Below are positions 1 through 4,676 of a stretch of 8,337 nucleotides of DNA, piece by piece. Source of the DNA: UBA1081 sp045537555 (GTDB taxonomy: Bacteria; Bacillota; Clostridia; Oscillospirales; Acutalibacteraceae); assembly GCA_045537555.1 (NCBI GenBank), contig JAZSPR010000131.1, positions 1-8,337 on the forward strand, given 5' to 3'. Within the stretch, counting starts at the first letter, position 1, and each line of letters opens with the position of its first letter. The translations under genes were made by a program, and so were the position numbers. The notes beneath the pieces were generated by a model. The model was given only the letters and a program-made list of their open reading frames with translations, was not told where the DNA came from and searched no databases.

Positions 1-96
1 TGACGGCCCTTATAAATAAAAGTTCACATTAACAAGAAAACCATCGGTGACAGGCCGATGGTTTTCTTAATCTGTCGCACAGAACTCCCTATATAC
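1..96. repeat. Artefactual copy of 180-275 (short-insert read-through)
   Basis: Positions 1-94 are identical to 180-273; position 95 (a) differs from 274 (g) and 96 matches 275. The offset of 179 equals a 95-base insert (2-96) plus the 84-base adapter at 97-180, and position 1 equals the last adapter base. This is the expected product of reading round a short circularised library molecule. The hairpin at 34-68 is therefore a duplicate of the one at 213-247, not a second terminator. Confidence 0.9.
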
Positions 97-180
97 AAGT
101 CGGAGGCCAAGCGGTCTTAGGAAGACAACTCTGCCTTTCAACTCCTTGGCTCACAGAACGACATGGCTACGATCCGACTT
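97..180. other. MGI/BGI DNBSEQ sequencing adapter with barcode
   Basis: Positions 97-128 match the 32-base MGI forward adapter, which begins AAGTCGGAGGCC. Positions 139-180 match the reverse complement of the 42-base reverse adapter, ending GATCCGACTT. The ten bases between them (129-138, CTCTGCCTTT) occupy the sample-barcode slot. The match was made from memory of the published adapters, not by a search, but it covers both full sequences in the right relative orientation. This stretch is library contamination built into the contig and carries no gene. Confidence 0.95.
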
Positions 181-212
181 GACGGCCCTTATAAATAAAA
201 GTTCACATTAAC

Positions 213-247
213 AAGAAAACCATCGGTGACAGGCCGATGGTTTTCTT
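213..247 (-). terminator. Terminator of the truncated deacetylase gene
   Basis: A perfect 14-bp stem (213-226 with 234-247) closes a 7-base loop. The A-rich and T-rich ends of the arms (AAGAAAACC / GGTTTTCTT) let it act in either direction. It lies about 20 bases past the minus-strand stop codon at 268-270, the normal place for a Rho-independent terminator of that gene. The second copy at 34-68 is an assembly artefact. Confidence 0.75.
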
Positions 248-267
248 AATCTGTCGCACAGAACTCC

Positions 268-828
268 CTATATGCAGCCAATTCTAACCATTGTTGGTGG
301 TTCTGCATCCCATCGAATTGTTACCAAGCTGAGATTTTCAGCGGCAGAGATGGTTTTGTTATCGTAATTGCCTGACGGTGCTCTGAAGAGCGTAGGAGAG
401 TGACCTGTGATGTTTCTGACCGTTTCATTGCATTTCTGAATATCAAGCATAATATCCTCATAATTCATTGACGGCATATCCTTGTGGGAGTATGAATGAT
501 TGCCGAGTTCATGTCCTGCATCATAGATTTTTTGCACTTCTTCTATATAATCATCAGCCCATGAGCCTAAAAGAAAGAATGTCGCTTTGACATTGTACTC
601 ATCAAGCGTTGCAAGAATTGAATCAATATCCGAATTCCCCACAGCACAGTTGAAAGTCACCGCAACCTTGTTTTCAGTTGTGTCAACATTGTAAATTGGA
701 ATCATTCTCGCTTCTGCAGACACTGCATCAGACAGTGTGTGAGCAGTTAAAAATATTCCGAAAACAACTGCAAATATAACAACCATTGTGATAATTACCG
801 ACTTTAATTTGACAGATAAAATCTTCAT
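268..828 (-). pseudogene. Polysaccharide deacetylase (NodB-fold, PdaB-like), C-terminally truncated
   Basis: This 186-residue product has an N-terminal hydrophobic helix (residues 10-30, signal peptide or anchor) and most of a NodB-homology domain, which removes acetyl groups from peptidoglycan or other amino-sugar polymers outside the membrane. Visible motifs are VTFNCAVGNSD (58-67), the metal-binding GHELGNHSYSH (105-115; H111 and H115), FRAPSGNY (148-155) and RWDA (172-175). Two things are wrong. The first Asp of the usual TFD motif, the catalytic base, is Asn60. The protein also stops about 11 residues after motif 4, losing the last roughly 50-60 residues, including the LHD-type motif 5. 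The other two frames beyond residue 173 soon meet stops, so no simple frameshift restores it. The start at 826-828 follows a GAGGTG ribosome binding site (834-839). Probably a decayed or inactive paralog; a truncated but expressed protein is possible. Confidence 0.75.
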
Positions 829-831
829 ATA

Positions 832-866
832 AACACCTCGGTAATTTATATGCTAATTAAGGTGTT
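832..866 (-). promoter_or_regulatory. Inverted repeat covering the deacetylase ribosome binding site
   Basis: AACACCT (832-838) and AGGTGTT (860-866) form a 7-bp inverted repeat with a 21-base spacer. On the minus-strand transcript the downstream arm contains most of the GAGGTG ribosome binding site (839-834), so folding would hide it. The spacer holds a TATAAA that could instead be a -10 box, in which case the repeat would be an operator rather than an RNA hairpin. The arms are short and the pairing could be chance. Confidence 0.3.
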
Positions 867-919
867 ATGATTAATTAAACAAACGCAACGCAGCAGGTGT
901 ATCCCTTGCTCTTCGCCAA

Positions 920-955
920 AATCCTACGCTTGTATTGATACAAAGGCGTAGGATT
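920..955 (+). terminator. Terminator-like hairpin not attached to a visible gene
   Basis: AATCCTACGC (920-929) pairs with GCGTAGGATT (946-955). Inside it TTGTAT (930-935) pairs with ATACAA (938-943), leaving a two-base AG bulge at 944-945. The plus-strand 3' side continues ATTTTTC, so it looks like a Rho-independent terminator reading rightwards. It sits between divergently oriented genes, where no gene ends. It may insulate the operon promoter, end a small RNA, or be a leftover of a lost gene. Confidence 0.6.
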
Positions 956-1032
956 ATTTTTCATACAAATAAAATCAGCATTTTTATGCTGTTACAAAAT
1001 CGTAAAAAATAAAAATTTTTCCATCAGACATA

Positions 1033-1061
1033 TTGACAATATTTTAACGCTGTGTTAATAT
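1033..1061 (+). promoter_or_regulatory. Sigma-A-type promoter of the tetR operon
   Basis: A consensus -35 box TTGACA (1033-1038), a 17-base spacer and a -10 box TAATAT (1056-1061, four of six bases) predict transcription starting near 1068. This puts the in-frame GTG at 1052 upstream of the transcript and supports the TTG start at 1121. No promoter of similar quality is seen before the later genes of the operon. Confidence 0.7.
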
Positions 1062-1063
1062 TG
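1037..1063. promoter_or_regulatory. Palindrome inside the promoter: candidate TetR-family operator
   Basis: CAATATT (1037-1043) and AATATTG (1057-1063) are exact inverted repeats with a 13-base spacer. Together they span the end of the -35 box, the whole spacer and the -10 box. TetR-family proteins usually bind dyads of this size over their own promoters and block polymerase. Since a TetR-type gene begins 60 bases downstream, autoregulation of the whole operon from this site is a reasonable inference. Confidence 0.5.
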
Positions 1064-1120
1064 CTTTGTAAATTAAACCACGGTTCACTTTGTGGAGTGT
1101 TTCGAAGAGGAAGTGATAAT

Positions 1121-1807
1121 TTGGCGAATGTAAGAAGTGAAGAAGAAAGCAGAGAATTACACAGAAAGATTCTCACAGCCGCTACGGCACAGTTTATGCA
1201 GAAAGGCTTTGAGCGTACCACAATAATGGACATCGCAAAAATGTCCGGTGTACCTAAAACAAAGATACTTTATGAAATGAACAGCAAGGAGGAAATTCTT
1301 GTTCATCTTGTGACGAAATTCCTTGACGGAGTTACGGCGGCTTCCGATGCTGTTTCAAAAAAGCTGACCGATGACAGGGTGCTTATCTTCATAGCCAACG
1401 AGGTTTTACAGCTCTATATGGCTGAAATGAATGAGGATATGCGAAATCTCTACCTTGCCGGCTACTCTATGCCGAAAACCAGCGAGGCGGTGCTCAAACG
1501 AAGAGCCGAAATGATGCACGAGCATTTCAGTTTCAGATTTCCCGAGCAGGAATTAAAGGATTTTTACGAAATCGAAATCGCTTCAATGGGAATAATGAGA
1601 GCATATATGACCGTTCCCTGCGATATGTATTTTACCATAGAGGCAAAAGCAAAAAGGCTCGTAACAATGCTTCTGCTGATTTATAAAGCGGAAGAAGGAA
1701 AAATCAACGAAGCAATTGAGTTCATCGGTAAAATAGACTTTGAAGCGACAGCAAAAAAAGCTGTGGAAAGTGTATTCAATGAACTTGAAATAAAAACTGA
1801 TAAATAA
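1121..1807 (+). CDS. TetR/AcrR-family transcriptional regulator
   Basis: A 228-residue DNA-binding regulator. Residues 12-60 form a typical TetR N-terminal domain: RKILTAATAQFMQKGFERTT leads into the helix-turn-helix at about 33-53 (TTIMDIAKMSGVPKTKILYEM) and then NSKEEIL. The rest is a divergent, helical ligand-binding and dimerisation domain, and nothing in it reveals the ligand. The start chosen is TTG at 1121, seven bases after AGAGGAAG (1106-1113). The longer frame from GTG 1052 has no ribosome binding site and begins before the predicted transcription start. The recognition helix reads PKTKILYEM instead of the common KGTLYYYF, so its specificity may be unusual. The stop lies 23 bases before the Cys-rich protein gene with no terminator between, so it is probably the first gene of the operon and represses itself and the surface genes. 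Confidence 0.88.
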   Translation: MANVRSEEESRELHRKILTAATAQFMQKGFERTTIMDIAKMSGVPKTKILYEMNSKEEILVHLVTKFLDGVTAASDAVSKKLTDDRVLIFIANEVLQLYMAEMNEDMRNLYLAGYSMPKTSEAVLKRRAEMMHEHFSFRFPEQELKDFYEIEIASMGIMRAYMTVPCDMYFTIEAKAKRLVTMLLLIYKAEEGKINEAIEFIGKIDFEATAKKAVESVFNELEIKTDK

Positions 1808-1914
1808 TCCCCGAAAGGAGATAAAAAACTATGTCAAAAACTTTAAAGAAAACCTTATCAATCATTCTTACAGTCTTAATGATTGCAACAACAATTCCTT
1901 TTGCCTTTGGGGCG
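1806..1914 (+). repeat. Conserved 5' block, copy 1 (ribosome binding site plus signal-peptide code)
   Basis: From the shared AATCCCCGAAAGGAG leader through codon 28 this stretch is close to identical to 4571-4676 upstream of and within the nucleotidase gene; the main differences are a 3-base gap just before ATG and scattered substitutions. Conservation that includes non-coding leader points to a duplicated cassette end rather than only protein-level constraint. It contains the ribosome binding site AAAGGAG (1814-1820), ten bases from the ATG. Confidence 0.8.
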
Positions 1915-4521
1915 GAGGCGGAGTATGAAATTAAACCGGGCGAAAGAATAACAATTACTATACCCCAAGACGGTGAAGGATCTTATGTTTATATCAAGGT
2001 TGTTACTGATGTCAGCGGTATGCATACATTTTTATCTTATTCCGGTGAAGCAGGCGACCCATACGCTGAATTTTACGATGAAGATATGAATCTTATAAAC
2101 AGCGACGATGACGGTAAGGGAGATCTCAATTTTAAACTGCAATATGAACTTGAAGCCGGAAAAACCTATTATTTGGGTGTCAGAGATATTCAATTTGACA
2201 CTGAGCGAGAATGGGATGTTGTACTTTGCAACGATGTCACCCATATAGGCGGCACACAGACCTGCAAGGGCTATAAGTGTGAGATTTGTGAAGCTTGGTA
2301 CGGCGAAGCCGGAGAACATGACCTTGACAGTGAACAGACCTGCCTTGGTTATTATTGTTATTTCTGCGAGGAGTACTGCGGTGAAGCAGGTGAACACGAC
2401 CTCAGCAACGAGCAAACATGTCTCGGATATTATTGCTATTTCTGTGGCGATTATTACGGTGAAGCAGACCCTGATGCACATAATTGGAACGGTACATATT
2501 GCGACATCTGTGATGAAGAACACGACCACACAGGCGGCACACAGACCTGTAAAGGCTTTAAGTGCGAAGTTTGTGAAAGTTGGTACGGTGAAGCCGGAGA
2601 ACAGCACGATTTAAGTACAGAGCAGACCTGTAAGGGTTATAAGTGTAATTTGTGCTATCGTTATTTCGGCGAAAGCGGAGAACATTCTTCTTCTACAGAG
2701 CAAACCTGCATGGGTTATTGGTGTGAATTCTGCTATGAGTGGTTCGGAGAGGCTGATACAAGCAAACACGGTTGGTCTTACGGCTATTGCGATTATTGCG
2801 ATACAGAATATCCCGTTGATGAAGAATGCTCTCATGATTTGGACTATGACGGTGATTGCATAATCTGCGGATATCAATGTCCTCACGAGGTACTTGAAAA
2901 CGGAACCTGCACAAATTGTTCTTACTCATTACCTTTCTCACTTACAACAGGCGAAACCGTAACCTATCACGGTTCATTCCCTGATGCATTTTACAAAGCA
3001 GAGGACGGCAGTATAATTAAACTGCTTAGAAATTATGATGATTACAACAATGTCGAAATAAACAAGGCTATCATACTTGACCTTAACGGAAAAGAATGGA
3101 TACAGCCCTCAAGCGGCGGCTTTGATGTAACTGCCAATGCTACCTTTACCGATTCTGTCGGCGGAGGCTATCTTAGTTACAGTCTTAATCTTTACTCTCC
3201 TGTTACAATCAGCGGCGGTACTTACAGATATATCGGTATACATCACGAAACTGATGACATGATAGGTGATTATCTTGCTGACTGTTATGCTTGTTTTGAC
3301 CGTTATACTGACGAAATTATCGATGCAGACAATGCAGAATATGTCCTTGGTGCAACAATCAAGTTCAGTCACAAGCTCGGTGAACAGACCTGTAGGGGCT
3401 ATCAGTGCGAAGATTGCGGTGAATACTTCGGTGAAGCAGATCCCGACGCGCATATATGGAGATTCGGTGAATGTATAGTTTGTGAATATGTCTGCGAACA
3501 CTCCTTCACAAAATATACCGAAAAAAAAGTCCCCACTTGTACCGAGGCGGGTAGTGAAATGGCGCCCTGTGACTACTGCGATGCTGTGGATGTTAATGAA
3601 ATCCCTGCTCTTGAGCATAACCCCACAAGTCACGACTGCAGAGGCTACTACTGCTCCGTCTGCCGTAGCTTTTACGGTGAACCGACCGACCATACACTTC
3701 TTGAGCAGATATGTAAGGGCTCATGGTGTACTGTCTGCCGTAAGTATTACGGTGAAGGCAATCCCGATATTCATGTGGACGGATATTCTTCTACCGGGAA
3801 GAGAAAAGACGGTTGCTGTGACGGTTGCTTTAAACAGCTTGCAATAATCAACTCCGGTGAAACCTATGAAATAAACAGTGACGCCCATTTTGTAGAGTTT
3901 GTTCCTGCCCTTGACGGAAGATATATTTTAACAATTGACGGTCCTGCAGGCACTGAGTTCTATTTCGGAGAAGTGGTTGACGGAGCTTGGAATGGTCTCT
4001 TCTGTGAGGTCATATCTGACTTAACCTTTGCGCTGGACTGCAGTGCCGGCAAAACTTACAGGTTCGAATTAATACACTTGAGAGGATACACTATTTCAAG
4101 CATAACACTTGAATGTGAAACTCACAGCGGTACTGAGCAGACCTGTTACGGATATGTCTGTGATGCCTGCGGTGTATACTTCGGCGAAGCACTCGGACAC
4201 GATATTATTACAGACGAAGCAGTGGCACCTACCTGCACCGAAACAGGTCTCACAGAAGGCTCTCACTGCACACGCTGTGATGATATGACAGTAGTTCAGG
4301 AGATTATTCCTGTTCTCGACCATATTGACAACGACGGCGACTATCTCTGTGACCACGGCTGCGGACACGAGTTCGAACAGCCCGTAACTCCCGATGAACC
4401 CACAGACGATACCTGCGACAGATGCGGCGAAGTTCATACTAACTTCTTCCAGAATTTCATCTGCATGATAAGAGACTTCTTCAATCGTATTATCAATTTC
4501 TTTACAGGCTTGTTTAAATAA
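1831..4521 (+). CDS. Secreted Cys-rich repeat protein with PPC-like domains
   Basis: An 896-residue exported protein with no enzyme motif that I recognise. Order: signal peptide (1-28, AFGAEA cleavage region); PPC-like beta-sandwich (about 30-133, ending LEAGKTYYLGV); six Cys repeats (141-310) plus CxxC linkers to 363; a Cys-free beta-rich island (364-484); Cys repeat 7 (518-551); a CTEAG-type ribbon (557-596); repeats 8-9 (600-640); a second beta domain (about 670-762); repeat 10 (769-790); another CTETG-type ribbon (790-831); CDHGCGHEF and CDRCGEVH; and a hydrophobic tail (872-896). The repeat consensus is EQTCxGYxCxxCxxxYGEA, spacing C-x4-C-x2-C. About 64 cysteines suggest bound metal (zinc-ribbon-like) or many disulfides; the sequence does not decide which. 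No LPXTG motif or S-layer domain is seen, so the tail is the best candidate for retention at the cell surface. Second gene of the operon; the role is unknown, perhaps adhesion, scaffold or metal capture. Confidence 0.85.
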   Translation: MSKTLKKTLSIILTVLMIATTIPFAFGAEAEYEIKPGERITITIPQDGEGSYVYIKVVTDVSGMHTFLSYSGEAGDPYAEFYDEDMNLINSDDDGKGDLNFKLQYELEAGKTYYLGVRDIQFDTEREWDVVLCNDVTHIGGTQTCKGYKCEICEAWYGEAGEHDLDSEQTCLGYYCYFCEEYCGEAGEHDLSNEQTCLGYYCYFCGDYYGEADPDAHNWNGTYCDICDEEHDHTGGTQTCKGFKCEVCESWYGEAGEQHDLSTEQTCKGYKCNLCYRYFGESGEHSSSTEQTCMGYWCEFCYEWFGEADTSKHGWSYGYCDYCDTEYPVDEECSHDLDYDGDCIICGYQCPHEVLENGTCTNCSYSLPFSLTTGETVTYHGSFPDAFYKAEDGSIIKLLRNYDDYNNVEINKAIILDLNGKEWIQPSSGGFDVTANATFTDSVGGGYLSYSLNLYSPVTISGGTYRYIGIHHETDDMIGDYLADCYACFDRYTDEIIDADNAEYVLGATIKFSHKLGEQTCRGYQCEDCGEYFGEADPDAHIWRFGECIVCEYVCEHSFTKYTEKKVPTCTEAGSEMAPCDYCDAVDVNEIPALEHNPTSHDCRGYYCSVCRSFYGEPTDHTLLEQICKGSWCTVCRKYYGEGNPDIHVDGYSSTGKRKDGCCDGCFKQLAIINSGETYEINSDAHFVEFVPALDGRYILTIDGPAGTEFYFGEVVDGAWNGLFCEVISDLTFALDCSAGKTYRFELIHLRGYTISSITLECETHSGTEQTCYGYVCDACGVYFGEALGHDIITDEAVAPTCTETGLTEGSHCTRCDDMTVVQEIIPVLDHIDNDGDYLCDHGCGHEFEQPVTPDEPTDDTCDRCGEVHTNFFQNFICMIRDFFNRIINFFTGLFK
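2248..2823 (+). repeat. Higher-order tandem repeat inside the Cys-rich gene (period 285 bp)
   Basis: Residues 140-234 and 235-331 are two copies of a 95-residue block, each made of three Cys repeats (GGTQTC type, EQTC, EQTC) followed by a GEAD...H linker with a CxxC. The units at 2248 and 2533 are also very similar in nucleotides, for example the shared GGCGGCACACAGACCTG start. This indicates in-frame tandem duplication of a triplet, a hotspot for later expansion or loss by recombination or slippage. Confidence 0.85.
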
Positions 4522-4567
4522 TTATTTAAAATAACATTCACCGCCGGGACTTAAAAAGCCTCGGCGG
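4444..4567 (+). repeat. Conserved 3' block, copy 1 (C-terminal tail code plus hairpin)
   Basis: This 124-base stretch covers the last 25 codons, the stop and the following hairpin of the Cys-rich gene. It aligns over its full length with 7269-7392 at the end of the nucleotidase gene. The encoded tails are FFQNFICMIRDFF.. and FFQYLISMIMNFF.., both ending in LFK. The non-coding TTTAAAATAACATT between stop and hairpin is conserved as well. Confidence 0.8.
4541..4567 (+). terminator. Intergenic hairpin 1, without T-tract
   Basis: CCGCCGGG (4541-4548) pairs with CCTCGGCGG-type bases (4560-4567) through 8 bp, including one G-U pair, around an 11-base A-rich loop. It is followed by AAAAATCC rather than by Ts, and the next ribosome binding site begins 12 bases later. 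It is therefore unlikely to be an efficient terminator; it may slow polymerase or protect the upstream message end. It is related to the hairpins at 7367-7392 and 7907-7936. Confidence 0.55.
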
Positions 4568-4570
4568 AAA

Positions 4571-4676
4571 AATCCCCGAAAGGAGATAAAAAATGAATAA
4601 AAATTTAAAGAAAACCTTATCAATCATCCTCACAATTCTTATGATTGTGACAACCGTACCCTTTGCCTTTGCGGCA
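4571..4676 (+). repeat. Conserved 5' block, copy 2 (ribosome binding site plus signal-peptide code)
   Basis: This is the counterpart of 1806-1914. It contains AAAGGAG (4579-4585), seven bases before the ATG at 4593, and codons 1-28 of the nucleotidase. The shared non-coding AATCCCCGAAAGGAGATAAA shows that homology starts before the gene. Confidence 0.8.

Larger units (their letters stand above)
829..1032. other. Divergent intergenic region
   Basis: Apart from the leader inverted repeat (832-866) and the hairpin at 920-955, this AT-rich stretch between the minus-strand deacetylase and the plus-strand operon shows no open frame with a ribosome binding site, no tRNA-like fold and no further repeat that I could support. 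Confidence 0.5.

Noticed and set aside
34..68. A second bidirectional terminator.
   Set aside because: It lies in the read-through duplicate of 181-275, so it is the same hairpin counted twice.
95..179. The segment between the identical flanks at first looked like a tRNA or a mobile-element spacer.
   Set aside because: It matches both MGI adapter sequences completely and has no cloverleaf; the repeat spacing equals insert plus adapter length.
250..310. A simple frameshift that would restore the deacetylase C-terminus.
   Set aside because: Reading the other two frames past the RWDA motif reaches stops within about 10-25 codons and never shows an LHD-type motif 5.
1052..1120. An earlier GTG start (1052) for the TetR-type gene, adding 23 residues.
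   Set aside because: It overlaps the -10 box, lies before the predicted transcription start, lacks a ribosome binding site, and the added residues do not resemble a TetR N-terminus; TTG at 1121 has AGAGGAAG seven bases ahead.
2032..2607. Long open frames on the minus strand and in another plus-strand frame across the Cys-rich gene (also at 2279-2614, 3109-3693 and 4096-4437).
   Set aside because: They mirror the repeated codon pattern of the real gene, have no ribosome binding sites, and give low-complexity products without recognisable domains.
2248..2823. A CRISPR-like array, because of regularly spaced repeats.
   Set aside because: The units are in-frame protein repeats with no unique spacers of constant length and no cas genes nearby.
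4396..4521. A sortase (LPXTG) or S-layer anchor at the end of the two secreted proteins.
   Set aside because: Neither C-terminus has LPXTG, a following hydrophobic-plus-basic tail, or SLH repeats; the end is an FF..II.F..LFK segment instead.
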